Below are positions 33,821 through 44,266 of a stretch of 64,000 nucleotides of DNA, piece after piece; within the stretch, counting starts at the first letter, position 1, and every line of letters begins with the position of its first letter. Source of the stretch: Comamonadaceae bacterium (GTDB lineage: Bacteria > Pseudomonadota > Gammaproteobacteria > Burkholderiales > Burkholderiaceae_C); the NCBI GenBank assembly GCA_013297925.1, contig JAAFJC010000003.1:1-64000 (forward strand), written 5' to 3'. The translations under genes were made by a program, and so were the position numbers. The notes beneath the pieces were generated by a model, which saw only the letters and a list, made by a program, of their open reading frames with translations, did not search any database and was not told the origin of the DNA.

Positions 33821-34198
33821 TTAGACCTCGTTGTCTTTAGAACGAGAAGCGACCGCCTTGGCGATCAAGGCGTTCATGTCTGCGGCGCGCTCAGTGGTGC
33901 GATCAAACTGAAAGTGCAAAGTAGGCACGGTATGAATGTGCAAACGCTTAAACAAACCGTTGCGCAAGAAACCAGCCGCTTGCGTGAGCGCAGCTTGCGT
34001 CTCTTCTGGCTCGCCCGTGAGCAAACTGTAATGCACCGTGGCATGCGCGTAATCGGGCGTGACCTGCACCGCATTGATCGTGACCATGCCCACGCGAGGA
34101 TCTTTCAATTCCCGCGCGATCAGCTCCGCCAGATCGCGCTGGATCTGGTCTCCCACGCGGATACCGCGATTGGGGGCTGAGGTTTGTTTCTTGGGCAT
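33821..34198 (-). CDS. rbfA: Ribosome-binding factor A
   Basis: A 125-residue KH-like protein: [20 protein letters not shown] near the start, [15 protein letters not shown] in the middle, and a predicted late helix ending [16 protein letters not shown]. It helps mature the 16S rRNA 5' end on the 30S subunit. It lies between infB (14 bp) and truB (5 bp). Confidence 0.96.
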   Translation of the reverse strand: MPKKQTSAPNRGIRVGDQIQRDLAELIARELKDPRVGMVTINAVQVTPDYAHATVHYSLLTGEPEETQAALTQAAGFLRNGLFKRLHIHTVPTLHFQFDRTTERAADMNALIAKAVASRSKDNEV

Positions 34199-34212
34199 GG
34201 CTGATCTTGGCT

Positions 34213-37023
34213 TTAAAGCGTACGCGCAATTTCCTTGATCTCGAAGAACTCCAAAACATCACCTTCGACGATGTCGTTGTAGCCTTTGATGTTCAAGCCG
34301 CACTCGAAGCTTTCTTTGACTTCTTTCGCATCGTCTTTGAAGCGCTTGAGTGATTCGAGTTCGCCGGTGAAGACGACCACGTTGTTGCGCAGCAGGCGCA
34401 GGCGCGCGTTGCGGCGCACCACGCCATTGGTGACCATACAGCCCGCAATCGAGCCGACTTTGGACACGCGGAAGACTTGGCGAATTTCGGCTGTGCCGAT
34501 GACTTCTTCTTTCTTATCCGGCGTGAGCATGCCGCTCATGGCGGCTTTCAGATCGTCCACAGCGTCATAAATGATGTTGTAGTAGCGAATGTCGATGCCA
34601 TTGCCTTCGGCCGTCTTGCGCGCGCCTTGGTCGGCACGCGTGTTGAAGCCAATGATCACGGCCTTGGAAGCAATCGCTAAGTTCACATCGCTCTCGGAGA
34701 TGCCGCCCACTGCTGCATACACGATCTGCACTTTGACTTCATCGGTCGAGAGCTTGAGCAGGGATGTGGCCAGCGCTTCTTGCGAGCCTTGCACATCGGA
34801 TTTGATGATGATGGGCACCATCTTCACTTCGCCGGAAGTCATGTCGGTGAACATGTTTTCCAGCTTGGAAGCTTGCTGCTTGGCCAGCTTGGTGCTGCGA
34901 TATTTACCAGCGCGGTAGGTGGCGATTTCTCGCGCACGCTTTTCATCCTGCATCACAGTGAACTCATCGCCCGCGCCCGGCACTTCGGCCAAGCCTTGGA
35001 TTTCCACAGGAATCGATGGGCCGGCGGATTTCACAGGCTGGCCATTTTCATCAAGCATGGCGCGCACGCGGCCATAGGTTGCGCCCAGCAAAATCGCATC
35101 GCCTACATTGAGCGTGCCGGTTTGCACGAGCACGGTCGCCACAGGGCCGCGGCCTTTGTCCAAACGCGCTTCCACCACCAGGCCTTTGGCCATGGCTTGC
35201 ACCGGCGCTTTCAGCTCCAGCACTTCAGCTTGCAAGAGCACTTGCTCCAGCAAATCATCAATGCCCTGCCCTGTTTTGGCAGACACGGAAACGAAGGGCG
35301 ATTCGCCACCGAATTCTTCGGGCACGACCTCTTCCGTCACCAGCTCGCCTTTGACGCGATCTGGGTTGGCATCGGGCTTGTCGATCTTGTTCATCGCCAC
35401 AACGATAGGCACGCCAGCCGCTTTCGCATGCTTGATCGCCTCTTTGGTTTGCGGCATCACACCGTCATCCGCAGCCACGACCAAGATCACGATATCGGTA
35501 GCCTGAGCACCACGCGCACGCATCGCGGTGAACGCTTCGTGGCCGGGTGTGTCGAGGAAAGTGACCATGCCGCGCGGCGTGGTGACGTGATACGCGCCGA
35601 TATGCTGGGTGATACCGCCCGCTTCACCCGAGGCCACTTTGGCGCGGCGGATGTAGTCGAGCAGCGAGGTTTTACCATGATCGACGTGGCCCATCACTGT
35701 GACGACGGGTGCGCGCGGTAACAGCTCAGCACTGAATTCGCCAGCCTCTTCCACAGTAAACGCCTCAGGATCATCCAGCGTGGCAGCGATGGCTTTGTGG
35801 CCCAGCTCTTCCACCAAGATCATCGCAGTATCTTGATCGAGCGATTGGTTGATCGTGACCATCTGACCGAGCTTCATGAGCTTCATGATCACTTCGGAAG
35901 ATTTGACAGCCATCTTGTGAGCCAACTCGGCGACGGTGATCGTCTCGGGCACGTGAATTTCCAGCACGCGGGCTTCGACGGGTGCTGCTGGTGCCTGCTC
36001 TTCGCGCTCATCTCTGCCACGCTTGCCGCGTGGGCCGCCGCGCCAATTGTTGCGGCCTACGCCACCTGTGGCATCGCCTCGGGTTTTGATCTCGCCCTTC
36101 TTCTTGCCATCGGCATCCTTGCCCCAGCTCGACGAGAGTTTTTCCGATTTGACTTCAGTTTTCTTCGCTCCTGGGCCAGCGCTTGGCGAGCTCACAGGCG
36201 TGCCGTCGGCTTTTTTCGCGCCAGCAGCAGGCTTATGCAGCGTGCCTTTGACGCTTTCTTTAGCAACAGGCTTGGGCTCATCGGCTTTCTTGGCCACGAG
36301 CACTTTCTTGGGCGCGCTCATCATCGCGCGAATGGCTTCAGCTTCGGCCAAAGCTTTGCGGCGACGATCCGCAGAGTCAGCTGCCGCTTCTTCTGCAGAC
36401 ATGCTAGGCGCTACAACTTCAGGAGCGCTTGGCGCAGGCTCTGCAACAGCGGCAGGGCTTTTTTCTTCTGAAACTGCGGCTGCCTCTTCCTGTGGGGGTG
36501 CATCACGCTCTTGCTGCTTGCTTCGCACAGCTTCTTGCGCTTTGCGGCGCTCATCAGCCTCTTGCGCCATGCGCTGATTGAATTCCGCTTGACGGCGCGC
36601 TTCTTCATCGCGGCGAGCTTTTTCGGCATCATCAATCACCGGCGCGGAAGGCGCTGGCGGTGCAGCCACCTCGGGTGCAGGCGCAGGAGCTGCCACAGGC
36701 GGCTCGACAGCTTGTTCTTCATCGCGCTGCACAAAGGTACGCTTTTTGCGCACTTCCACCTGAATCGTGCGTGCCTTGCCTGTGGCATCGGCTTGCTTGA
36801 TCTCGGTAGTGGATTTTTTCGTGAGCGTGATCTTTTTGCGCTCGCCTGCGCCAGCCGTGCCATGGCTGATTTGCAAGAAGCTCAGCAGCTTTTGCTTGTC
36901 GCTATCCGTGAGCACATCGCCAGCGGCCGCTTTGGGCACGCCAGCACCTTTGAGCTGCTCAAGCAGTGTTTCAACCGGCTTCTTGAGCTCGCTGGCAAAT
37001 TCGGAGACAGTGGTATTTGACAT
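34213..37023 (-). CDS. infB: Translation initiation factor IF-2
   Basis: A 936-residue protein. The N-terminal IF2 domain begins [20 protein letters not shown], then a long low-complexity Ala/Glu/Lys/Pro linker (about 80-330), the second IF2_N region, and the GTPase near 440 with G1 GHVDHGKT, G3 DTPGHEAF and G4 NKIDKPDA. Domains II, III and the fMet-tRNA-binding domain IV complete it. It positions initiator tRNA on the 30S subunit. It lies 21 bp after nusA in the usual order. Confidence 0.97.
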   Translation of the reverse strand: MSNTTVSEFASELKKPVETLLEQLKGAGVPKAAAGDVLTDSDKQKLLSFLQISHGTAGAGERKKITLTKKSTTEIKQADATGKARTIQVEVRKKRTFVQRDEEQAVEPPVAAPAPAPEVAAPPAPSAPVIDDAEKARRDEEARRQAEFNQRMAQEADERRKAQEAVRSKQQERDAPPQEEAAAVSEEKSPAAVAEPAPSAPEVVAPSMSAEEAAADSADRRRKALAEAEAIRAMMSAPKKVLVAKKADEPKPVAKESVKGTLHKPAAGAKKADGTPVSSPSAGPGAKKTEVKSEKLSSSWGKDADGKKKGEIKTRGDATGGVGRNNWRGGPRGKRGRDEREEQAPAAPVEARVLEIHVPETITVAELAHKMAVKSSEVIMKLMKLGQMVTINQSLDQDTAMILVEELGHKAIAATLDDPEAFTVEEAGEFSAELLPRAPVVTVMGHVDHGKTSLLDYIRRAKVASGEAGGITQHIGAYHVTTPRGMVTFLDTPGHEAFTAMRARGAQATDIVILVVAADDGVMPQTKEAIKHAKAAGVPIVVAMNKIDKPDANPDRVKGELVTEEVVPEEFGGESPFVSVSAKTGQGIDDLLEQVLLQAEVLELKAPVQAMAKGLVVEARLDKGRGPVATVLVQTGTLNVGDAILLGATYGRVRAMLDENGQPVKSAGPSIPVEIQGLAEVPGAGDEFTVMQDEKRAREIATYRAGKYRSTKLAKQQASKLENMFTDMTSGEVKMVPIIIKSDVQGSQEALATSLLKLSTDEVKVQIVYAAVGGISESDVNLAIASKAVIIGFNTRADQGARKTAEGNGIDIRYYNIIYDAVDDLKAAMSGMLTPDKKEEVIGTAEIRQVFRVSKVGSIAGCMVTNGVVRRNARLRLLRNNVVVFTGELESLKRFKDDAKEVKESFECGLNIKGYNDIVEGDVLEFFEIKEIARTL

Positions 37024-37044
37024 ATTGGGTGGTCTCCATGATCT

Positions 37045-38583
37045 TTACTCTTTGGCTGCAGCGGGAGCAGCAGCATCTTCTTCGGCGGTGAACCAATGTT
37101 CACGTGCCTTCATGATGAGCGCCTTCGCCTCATCTTCGGATTGACCGGTAATCTCGGTGAGCTCATCAATGGCCAGATCAGCCAGATCATCGAGCGTGTT
37201 CACGCCGCCATCGGCCAATTTAGAGATCAAATCACTGGAAAGGTGCTTACCATTGAACTCAAAATCACGCAGATCTTGACTGACTTCTTCCACAGACTCT
37301 TCCTTGGCGATCGCCATGGTGAGCAGCGCATCTTTGGCGCGAGTGCGCAGCTCGTTCACGGTGTCTTCATCAAAGGACTCAATCTGCAGCATCTCTTGCA
37401 GCGGCACATAGGCCACCTCTTCGAGGCTGGTGAAGCCCTCGGTGATCAGGATATCGGCGATCTCTTCGTCTACATCCAGCTTGCTCATGAAGAGCGCACG
37501 GATCGAGCCTTGCTCGCCGGCTTGCTTTTCTGCCGACTCATTGGCATCCATGATGTTGATCTTCCAGCCTGTGAGCTCGGAAGCGAGGCGAACGTTTTGG
37601 CCGCCACGGCCAATGGCAATCGCGAGGTTTTCCTCATCGACCACCACATCCATGGCATGCTTCTCTTCGTCCACCACAATGGAGGACACGTTGGCCGGAG
37701 CCAGTGCGCCAATCACGAATTGCGCAGGATCTTCGCTCCATAGCACGATATCGACGCGCTCGCCTGCGAGCTCATTCGTCACCGCGTTCACACGCGAGCC
37801 ACGCACACCGACGCAGGTGCCGATTGGGTCAACGCGCTTGTCATTCGACAGCACAGCAATCTTCGCACGCGAGCCAGAATCACGCGCACAGCTCTTGATC
37901 TCTAGCAAGCCTTGTTCAATCTCAGGCACTTCGTTGCGGAAGAGCTCGATCATGAATTCAGGCGCGCTGCGCGAGAGAATGATCGGTGCGCCGCGCAGCT
38001 CGGTATTCACTTCCATGATCATCGCGCGCACACGGTCGCCGGTGCGTAAGTTTTCTTTGGAAATCATGTCGGAGCGCTTCAAGCGCCCTTCCACACGGCC
38101 GCTCTCCACGATCAAACCTTCTTTGTCTGCGCGCTTCACCGTGCCCACAAAAATCTTGTCTCCACGGCTCATGAAATCATTGAGCAGAATCTCGCGCTCA
38201 GCATCGCGGATTTTTTGCAAAATCACTTGTTTGGCTGCTTGTGCGCCAATGCGGCCAATCGGCACAGAATCCACTTGCTCTTCAATATAGTCGCCCGGCT
38301 CCACGTCAGTCACGCGATCCAGTGCATCCATCAGCATCTCTTCGGCATCCGGATTTTGCAAGCCCTGATCATCGGCCACCACGAGCCAGCGGCGGAAGGT
38401 TTCATAATCACCCGTCTCGCGATCCATCGTGACGCGGATTTCCACCTCACCATGGCCTTCGTTTTGATAAATCTTCTTGCTGGCCTGCGCAAGCGCCGCC
38501 TCCAGCGCACCAAATACGGTCTCGCTGTCAACGTTCTTCTCACGGGAAATGGCTTCTACAAGCATCAACATTTCGCGGTTCAT
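37045..38583 (-). CDS. nusA: Transcription termination/antitermination factor NusA
   Basis: A 512-residue protein beginning [20 protein letters not shown]. The RNA-polymerase-binding N-terminal domain is followed by S1 (about 135-200), two KH domains (around [20 protein letters not shown], then [16 protein letters not shown]), and two acidic helix-hairpin-helix repeats (about 365-500). It ends with an Ala-rich tail. Length is within the betaproteobacterial range. It is second in the rimP operon. Confidence 0.97.
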   Translation of the reverse strand: MNREMLMLVEAISREKNVDSETVFGALEAALAQASKKIYQNEGHGEVEIRVTMDRETGDYETFRRWLVVADDQGLQNPDAEEMLMDALDRVTDVEPGDYIEEQVDSVPIGRIGAQAAKQVILQKIRDAEREILLNDFMSRGDKIFVGTVKRADKEGLIVESGRVEGRLKRSDMISKENLRTGDRVRAMIMEVNTELRGAPIILSRSAPEFMIELFRNEVPEIEQGLLEIKSCARDSGSRAKIAVLSNDKRVDPIGTCVGVRGSRVNAVTNELAGERVDIVLWSEDPAQFVIGALAPANVSSIVVDEEKHAMDVVVDEENLAIAIGRGGQNVRLASELTGWKINIMDANESAEKQAGEQGSIRALFMSKLDVDEEIADILITEGFTSLEEVAYVPLQEMLQIESFDEDTVNELRTRAKDALLTMAIAKEESVEEVSQDLRDFEFNGKHLSSDLISKLADGGVNTLDDLADLAIDELTEITGQSEDEAKALIMKAREHWFTAEEDAAAPAAAKE

Positions 38584-38620
38584 GGTTCTTCTCCTTCGTC
38601 CAGAGTTCTAAAAAATAAAG

Positions 38621-39205
38621 TTAAACAGTCTTAGGCCTGCGGCCCTTGAAATCCACAATCGGCGCGAGACGAGCCTCTTTGAGCTCATCCAGCGTGAAGC
38701 CCATTACCGTAGCTGGGGCTTCCAATCTTTTCTTCGACACTTTTGCACCGGGCTTGAGCGGCTTGGCCGCTTCGTTTTCCAGCTCAATCTGCCAGCCGCC
38801 TGCCGCACTTTTGCTGAGCAGACCACGAAACTTTTTGCGATTGGCGCTCACAGCGCCTGAGCCCTGTGCTGCCACATCCGCACCAATCGCCACCTTCAAA
38901 GTCACATCCACCATCTCGCCAGCGAAGCGCTCAAAATCTCCTTCATTGAGCAAAGGCCGGTCAATCCCCGGTGATGCCACTTCTAGGCGCTTGTAATCCA
39001 CATTTTCCACTTCAAGCACGTATTGCAACTGCCGCGTCACACGCTCGCAGTCTTCAACAGTTACCAAAGCTTCTTCTTGCCCAGCCTCCCAAGGATGATC
39101 AATCGTGATGCGCAGCAAGCCACCGGCTGAGCGTTCAATCTCAACCAAGACGTAGCCCAGCCCGGTAACGGTCTGGCTCACAGTGACATTTAAATTCGCT
39201 GACAT
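38621..39205 (-). CDS. rimP: Ribosome maturation factor RimP
   Basis: The 194-residue protein from the ATG at 39205 starts MSANLNVTVSQTVTGLGYVL. It has the SerxVxPGIDRPL-like EVASPGIDRPLLNEGDFERF near 90-110. The second domain has a longer insert than E. coli RimP (150 residues) around the Ala/Gly-rich stretch 125-145, as is common in this order. It is needed for 30S maturation. It is the first gene of the rimP-nusA-infB-rbfA-truB-typA block. An ORF start 36 bp earlier is not favoured. Confidence 0.94.
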   Translation of the reverse strand: MSANLNVTVSQTVTGLGYVLVEIERSAGGLLRITIDHPWEAGQEEALVTVEDCERVTRQLQYVLEVENVDYKRLEVASPGIDRPLLNEGDFERFAGEMVDVTLKVAIGADVAAQGSGAVSANRKKFRGLLSKSAAGGWQIELENEAAKPLKPGAKVSKKRLEAPATVMGFTLDELKEARLAPIVDFKGRRPKTV

Positions 39206-39290
39206 CGATCTCGCAAAAAACTCAGGCAATAAAAATCCCAACCTAAAGCAGTTTGCGAGCTGAAAACTTCAACTCAAAACCATTTAGGCA

Positions 39291-39320
39291 TAAAAAAACG
39301 GGCGTTTGCTGCGCCCGTTG
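39291..39320 (-). terminator. Rho-independent terminator of the M14 peptidase gene
   Basis: AACGGGCG (39297-39304) pairs with CGCCCGTT (39312-39319) around TTTGCTG; the A7 tract at 39292-39298 becomes a T-run on the reverse strand. It lies about 50 bp after the stop of the gene at 39369 and just upstream of the rimP leader. Confidence 0.88.
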
Positions 39321-39368
39321 GGGTGTAATGCTTTGATTATAAAGGCTTTTTACCGCAAAAGCAAACTT

Positions 39369-40295
39369 TTATTTCGCCTTCGCCTGCAGCACAAACTCGA
39401 TCCCTGCCCGCACCGCCGCCACCTGCGCTGCAATGCATTGCTCAGGCGTGGTTCGCGGGCTATCGGGGTAGACCTCGGTCGTGGTGCAGTAGCGTGCGCC
39501 TGTGATGCTGGCGCACAGGCCAAGGGCTTGCAACTCATAGGCGATCACCCCGGGCGCAATCACTGGCGAGCCGATCATCTCGCCTTGGTCATCGGCCTGC
39601 GCAATGTGCGTCACACGGCTCACAGCTGCAATGATGGCGCTTTGAAATTCGAGCTGCGGATTAGCCGCATCACACACCGCATAAAAACCATCGGGAATCT
39701 GGCCAGGCTCAAAAGGATTGCCATCTCTGGCGGCGAGCGCGGGGCGGAATTCGCTTTCATCGGTATCTGTGGTTTCATGCAAATCCAGATGCATCGCCCA
39801 TGATCCCTGCATGGGTGCGATCAAACGCATCAGAGCCGAGCATTCCTGCGCCGCGCTGCCCGCTTTGAACGAACGATTCGGATCGATCGTATCAAAATTC
39901 CAACGCTGAACGCGCTCATAAGCCCAAGGGCTCACGCAAGGGGCGACCAGTAAATTGATTTGCCCTGCAAAATCTAAAGCATGCTCGCCCAAAAAACGCA
40001 ATGCCCCTTGCACACCACTCGTCTCATAGCCATGCACACCGCCCGTGATCAACACACTCGGCAAATCAGAGCGCCAATCTCGGCTACGCGTGGCCATGAG
40101 CGGAAAGCACTCTTGGCCATAGACAACTTGCCCATAGCTGAATACATCGAAGCGATCACGCAGTAGCTCCAAGGGGCTCAGCACATCATCCGCATAACTG
40201 CGCTTGCGGATTTGCTTGGCTCGCCAAAGTTCGATTTCAGCGGCTCCCCAAGCCTGGCTAGGCGTGCCAATAGGATAGGACGTTGCAGACATCAT
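39369..40295 (-). CDS. M14-family metallopeptidase / aspartoacylase-like
   Basis: A 308-residue zinc-dependent carboxypeptidase-like protein. The zinc ligands fit H-x-x-E in GGVHGYETSG near 90 and the later histidine in HLDLHETTDTDESEF near 170; a likely catalytic glutamate lies in TTTEVYP near 275. Family members remove acyl groups (succinylglutamate desuccinylase/aspartoacylase) or trim peptides. No arginine-degradation genes are nearby to favour the first role. It is monocistronic, with a 41-bp repeat 2 bp upstream of the start codon and a terminator downstream. Confidence 0.82.
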   Translation of the reverse strand: MMSATSYPIGTPSQAWGAAEIELWRAKQIRKRSYADDVLSPLELLRDRFDVFSYGQVVYGQECFPLMATRSRDWRSDLPSVLITGGVHGYETSGVQGALRFLGEHALDFAGQINLLVAPCVSPWAYERVQRWNFDTIDPNRSFKAGSAAQECSALMRLIAPMQGSWAMHLDLHETTDTDESEFRPALAARDGNPFEPGQIPDGFYAVCDAANPQLEFQSAIIAAVSRVTHIAQADDQGEMIGSPVIAPGVIAYELQALGLCASITGARYCTTTEVYPDSPRTTPEQCIAAQVAAVRAGIEFVLQAKAK

Positions 40296-40296
40296 T

Positions 40297-40337
40297 GCTT
40301 CAAAATTGATAGCTGCTCGCGCAGTATTTATGCCGGC
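40297..40337 (+). repeat. 41-bp dispersed element, copy 15 (intergenic)
   Basis: GCTTCAAAATTGATAGC, then TGCTCGCGCAGTATTTATG and CCGGC. It lies at the 5' end of the M14 peptidase gene, in the place of its leader. Confidence 0.88.
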
Positions 40338-40360
40338 TAAATGCCATTTTTGCCATAGAA

Positions 40361-40633
40361 CTAACGGTAAAAAGCCTCTACAGCGCCTTTGATCTTGATC
40401 AGCAGCGGGCGGCCTTTGCGATCAACCGTTTTGCCAGCGGGCACTTTCACCCATGCTTCGCTGACGCAGTATTCCTCCACATCAAATCGCTCTTTCCCAT
40501 TCAAGCGGATGCCAATGGCATGCTCGAGCACAGCCGGTGCGTAATGCGGGCTACGAGAATCGATGGAAAGGTGATCAGGCAAGGCTGGGCGAGCGGCCTC
40601 TGCGCTGGAAGGGGTTAAAGTGGTGTCATTCAT
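40361..40633 (-). CDS. DUF3297 family protein
   Basis: A 90-residue protein; LPDHLSIDSRSPHYAPAVLE, then GIRLNGKERFDVEEYCVSEA and WVKVPAGKTVDRKGRPL match the DUF3297 pattern. The function is unknown. It looks cytoplasmic. It is followed 24 bp later by a 41-bp repeat copy. Confidence 0.75.
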   Translation of the reverse strand: MNDTTLTPSSAEAARPALPDHLSIDSRSPHYAPAVLEHAIGIRLNGKERFDVEEYCVSEAWVKVPAGKTVDRKGRPLLIKIKGAVEAFYR

Positions 40634-40671
40634 CCCTGTATTGTCAGGGATATAGAAGCCAAAAGAAGCGC

Positions 40672-40989
40672 TCAGTAATCGCGCTTTTTTTGGCTGCTTT
40701 TGCTTTTGTGCATCGGCCCGACCACTTTGCGCATCAATTTCAGCAGCAGAAGAATGACTACCGCGCCAGCAATTGCGAGCATTAACGAAGAGACATGAAA
40801 GCCAGTGGCCACTGCTGCACCACTGACTTGCGCCGAGACAAATTCGCCGCCGATAAACGCACCGAACATGCCAACAATGATGTTTTCAAATTGCGTACTG
40901 CGAGCAGGCGCATCCATCATGAGGCAAGCCAGCCAGCCAGCCAAAGCGCCTACGGCGCACCAGATATAAACGTTGATACATTTCCCCAA
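40672..40989 (-). CDS. GlsB/YeaQ/YmgE-type small membrane protein
   Basis: A 105-residue protein with three hydrophobic segments: VYIWCAVGALAGWLACLMMD at the N-terminus, IIVGMFGAFIGGEFV in the middle, and LMLAIAGAVVILLLLKLM near the end, followed by a basic tail KSKSSQKKRDY. The glycine pattern in the first two segments matches the transglycosylase-associated (YeaQ) family, whose role is unclear. Start choice is uncertain, because no good ribosome-binding site is visible. Confidence 0.72.
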   Translation of the reverse strand: MGKCINVYIWCAVGALAGWLACLMMDAPARSTQFENIIVGMFGAFIGGEFVSAQVSGAAVATGFHVSSLMLAIAGAVVILLLLKLMRKVVGPMHKSKSSQKKRDY

Positions 40990-41053
40990 GGCCTCGGAAT
41001 AGAGACCTCTTGATACTGACAGGTTTTGCCCAGCTTAGGGAATATATCTTTGC

Positions 41054-43303
41054 TTACAACCTGCGCGCTGATTCCACGCCTTGTACCTGCGCCACAGCAG
41101 CCAACACCTTCACCAATTGCGCTGCATCGGCAATATCCACAGTGAGCGTGATCCACGTGCTGCCCTGCGACACATTTTGCTGCACACCGCGCACCGGCAC
41201 TTTCTCTTTAGAAAACACTTCCGTCACATCGCGCAGCAAGCCATGCCGCTCGCTTCCCAAAATGCGCACATCGACGCCATAACTTGCTCCTGATTTAGAA
41301 GCGCCCCACGCAACATCCACAAGCCTTTCACCTTCTTTTGCAACTAAGCTGCGCAAGGTGGAGCAGCCCGCGCGATGAATGCTCACGCCTTTGCCGCGCG
41401 TCACATAACCAACTATGGAGTCAGGCGGCGCAGGCTTGCAACATTTGGCCAGTTGCGTGAGCAGGCTGTCCACTCCAACGACAAGCACATTGCCTGATCC
41501 TGCTTTGGATTGGATTTTTTCAGCAACGCGTTGCGTGCGCAGCAGCACTTGCTCATCTTCACTCACTACTTCAGTAGCAGCTGGCCGCAAATACTGCTCA
41601 ATCGTGCGCACAGAAAATTCATCTTTGCCCACCACTTCAAACAGGCTTTCTGCCGTTTTGAAGCCGAGCTGCGCCGCCAGATCGTCAAATTTCAAAGCCG
41701 TCTTGCCTTCGCGCTGCAAGATTTTCTCTACAGCCTCTCTACCGCGAGAGATCGTCTCTTCCAATTGCAGTGCGTTAAACCAAGCCCGCACTTTGGCTTT
41801 GGCACGAGGGCTGGCTAAATAGTGCAGCTCAGGATTGAGCCAATCCCGCGAAGGGCCGCCCTCTTTGGCCGCATTGATCTCCACGGTTTGGCCATTGGCG
41901 AGAGGCGTGTTCAATGTCACCATCTGGCCATTGACTCTCGCTCCCCGGCAGCGGTGGCCGAGATTGGTGTGCACCGCATAGGCAAAATCCACTGGCGTCG
42001 CGCCCTGCGGCAAATCCACAATCGCGGCATCGGGCGTGAGCACATAGATGCGGTCATCAAGCACGCTCGCCTGGGTTGCGTCGCCTGACACATCCTGCTG
42101 CCAAGCCAAAAGCTGGCGCAGCACGGCAATCTTCGCGTCCACGTTTTGGTTATAGGTGCCGCCCGCGCTCACGCCCGCATAGCCCTTGGTGCCCGCCTCC
42201 TTGTAAGCCCAATGCGCAGCCACGCCCGTTTCGGCATGCTGATGCATCGCCTCGGTGCGGATTTGGATTTCTAGCGGGCGCTGCGTCTTATCGCGCACCA
42301 CCGTATGCAAGCTCTGATAACCATTGGATTTCGGTTTGGCGATGTAATCATCAAACTCACCCTCTATCGGCTGATACAGCTCATGCACGCGTGACAGTGC
42401 TTCATAGCAAGCGGCAGCATCTTGCACGATCACACGCATGGCCCGCACATCGAGCACTTGATCAAAATCCAGCTGCTTGCCGCGCATCTTTTTCACGATG
42501 CTGTAAATATGCTTGGGCCTGCCCTGCACCTCGGCGCGAATGCCTTGCGCCATCAGATCTTTCTCTAGCGTCTCGCGCAATCGCTGCATGCTCGCTTCAC
42601 GCTCGGTGCGCTTCTCATCAAGCTGCTTGGCTATTGCTTTGTAGTTATCTGGCTCCAAAAAGCGAAAGGCTAAATCTTCCATTTCCCATTTGATCTGCCA
42701 GATCCCTAGGCGATTCGCCAAAGGTGCGAACACATGCAAAGCCTCTGCAGACACTGCGCGAGGCACGGCCGATTTAACAGCAGCGTAGTGCCGCAAGGTT
42801 TGCAGGCGCGAGGCCAGCCGCAGCATCACCACGCGCAGATCGCGCGAGAAAGCCAGCAGCATCTTGCGAATATTTTCAGTCTGATTCGCTGCGCCGGGCG
42901 TGATCTGCGTTGTCAAAGAAGCGGCGCGAGCTTGCCGCTGAATATGCACCAGCCGTGTGGTCTCAAGTGCCAGCGTGGCATAGCTTGCGCCAAAGGCTTT
43001 CGTGATCACGTCTTCCGGCTTGTTCAAATGCTCGCAGGCATAGACCAAATAGCTGGCCGCTTGCATCGCCTCCGAGCCGCCAATACTGCGCAGAATCGCG
43101 GCTACGGCATCGGCATGGACAAAAGTGTTTTCGCCGGTATCCAGCGTTTCGCTCGCAATCAGTGGCTCAGCAAAAGCCCGAGCACGCTCTAGCGCCTTGC
43201 CGCGCATAGCATCCAGCGCTAAATCGTCTGCCGCAAAGCTTTCTCCGGCAACTGCGACTGCAGCTACAGGTTGCAATGCCGGGCCCTGCTCAGAGTGCTT
43301 CAT
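41054..43303 (-). CDS. relA: (p)ppGpp synthetase RelA
   Basis: A 749-residue RelA/SpoT homologue. The N-terminal HD hydrolase region is degenerate: HADAVAAIL and YLVYACEHLNKPED stand where SpoT has the HD metal ligands, so hydrolase activity is probably lost. The synthetase domain is intact (VLDVRAMRVIV, then YIAKPKSNGYQSLHTVV). TGS (VLTPDAAIVDLPQGATPVDF), zinc-finger-like (CCKPAPPDSIVGY) and ACT domains follow. It is therefore the ribosome-associated RelA, not bifunctional SpoT. It is downstream of the hydrolase gene at 43300, overlapping it by 4 bp. Confidence 0.93.
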   Translation of the reverse strand: MKHSEQGPALQPVAAVAVAGESFAADDLALDAMRGKALERARAFAEPLIASETLDTGENTFVHADAVAAILRSIGGSEAMQAASYLVYACEHLNKPEDVITKAFGASYATLALETTRLVHIQRQARAASLTTQITPGAANQTENIRKMLLAFSRDLRVVMLRLASRLQTLRHYAAVKSAVPRAVSAEALHVFAPLANRLGIWQIKWEMEDLAFRFLEPDNYKAIAKQLDEKRTEREASMQRLRETLEKDLMAQGIRAEVQGRPKHIYSIVKKMRGKQLDFDQVLDVRAMRVIVQDAAACYEALSRVHELYQPIEGEFDDYIAKPKSNGYQSLHTVVRDKTQRPLEIQIRTEAMHQHAETGVAAHWAYKEAGTKGYAGVSAGGTYNQNVDAKIAVLRQLLAWQQDVSGDATQASVLDDRIYVLTPDAAIVDLPQGATPVDFAYAVHTNLGHRCRGARVNGQMVTLNTPLANGQTVEINAAKEGGPSRDWLNPELHYLASPRAKAKVRAWFNALQLEETISRGREAVEKILQREGKTALKFDDLAAQLGFKTAESLFEVVGKDEFSVRTIEQYLRPAATEVVSEDEQVLLRTQRVAEKIQSKAGSGNVLVVGVDSLLTQLAKCCKPAPPDSIVGYVTRGKGVSIHRAGCSTLRSLVAKEGERLVDVAWGASKSGASYGVDVRILGSERHGLLRDVTEVFSKEKVPVRGVQQNVSQGSTWITLTVDIADAAQLVKVLAAVAQVQGVESARRL

Positions 43304-44244
43304 GCCCCAAAGAGAAAATCTTCCACGGCCAGCGTCTGCTCCGGCTGCACCAGCATCGGCGCATGCCCCACGCCTTCAAACTGCACAAGCTTTGCTTTCG
43401 GGCCGCGAACTTGCATTTGCTGCGCCGTCTCAAGGGTGATCAAATCCGATTGCGCGCCGCGAATGAGCAGCGTCTCAGAAGTGATCGCGTCATACAGCTG
43501 CCAGAGCAGCGCTTCGGCTTGCGCCGCAGATTCGGGCGTGGTGGCACGCACGGGAACGGCCACTGCGGGGTCATAGTGCAGTTTGAAACTGATTCCAGCG
43601 CCCGTCATGTCTGGCCGAATCATCGGCCTGCATAGGGCGCGCCATTGCTCTGGCGTGTGCGGGCCAAAACTCACAGAAAGCTCAGATAAATAGTCAATGG
43701 CCTCTTGCTCACTGGCAAAGCGTTTGTCTGCACCCAAATAGCCGCTGATGCGCTGCAAAGCAGCCCACTGCACCACTGGGCCAATGTCGTTCAAAATGAG
43801 CTTGCGAGGTTTGAGGGCGGCAAGCTGGGGCTGCAATACCGTTTGCGCAGCCACGGCAATCCCGATCAAGCCACCCATGCTCGTGCCCACCCAATCAATC
43901 GTTTGCGCGCCTTGTGCTTTCAAAGTCATCAGCAGCGTAACGATGTCTGTCGCGTATTGCGGCACTTGATACAACTGAGGATCGCTCAGCCAATCGCTCA
44001 TGCCCCGCCCCGCCACATCCACACTCACCACGCGGCAGCGCTTGCCATCTTCGCCAATCAGCTTTTGAGCGAGCACATCAAAATCCAGCCCCTGCCGAGC
44101 CAGGCCATGCACACAGAGCACCACATGCTGGTGATAAGACGAGCCCCAGCTCCAATAAGCCATGCGATGCGTGCCGGGCTGAGTGCCCGCGTGGTCGCAA
44201 TCAATGCGGCTGAGTTGGGCGTTGTGTAGATCGGCGTGTTCCAT
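43300..44244 (-). CDS. Alpha/beta hydrolase
   Basis: An alpha/beta-hydrolase-fold protein of about 314 residues; the nucleophile elbow is G-T-S-M-G-G (serine) near 120, the oxyanion HGLAR near 45 and the late histidine in GVGHAPML near 300. The substrate is unknown. I prefer the ATG at 44244; the frame is open to an ATG at 44268 that would overlap the divergent aat start. It is cotranscribed with relA (4-bp overlap), an arrangement without obvious functional link. Confidence 0.82.
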   Translation of the reverse strand: MEHADLHNAQLSRIDCDHAGTQPGTHRMAYWSWGSSYHQHVVLCVHGLARQGLDFDVLAQKLIGEDGKRCRVVSVDVAGRGMSDWLSDPQLYQVPQYATDIVTLLMTLKAQGAQTIDWVGTSMGGLIGIAVAAQTVLQPQLAALKPRKLILNDIGPVVQWAALQRISGYLGADKRFASEQEAIDYLSELSVSFGPHTPEQWRALCRPMIRPDMTGAGISFKLHYDPAVAVPVRATTPESAAQAEALLWQLYDAITSETLLIRGAQSDLITLETAQQMQVRGPKAKLVQFEGVGHAPMLVQPEQTLAVEDFLFGA

Positions 44245-44266
44245 GCAAGCAATCATAATTGAGAGC

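Noticed and set aside
34780-35721. 313-residue plus-strand ORF (and neighbours) opposite infB
   Set aside because: An antisense shadow of a GC-rich core gene.
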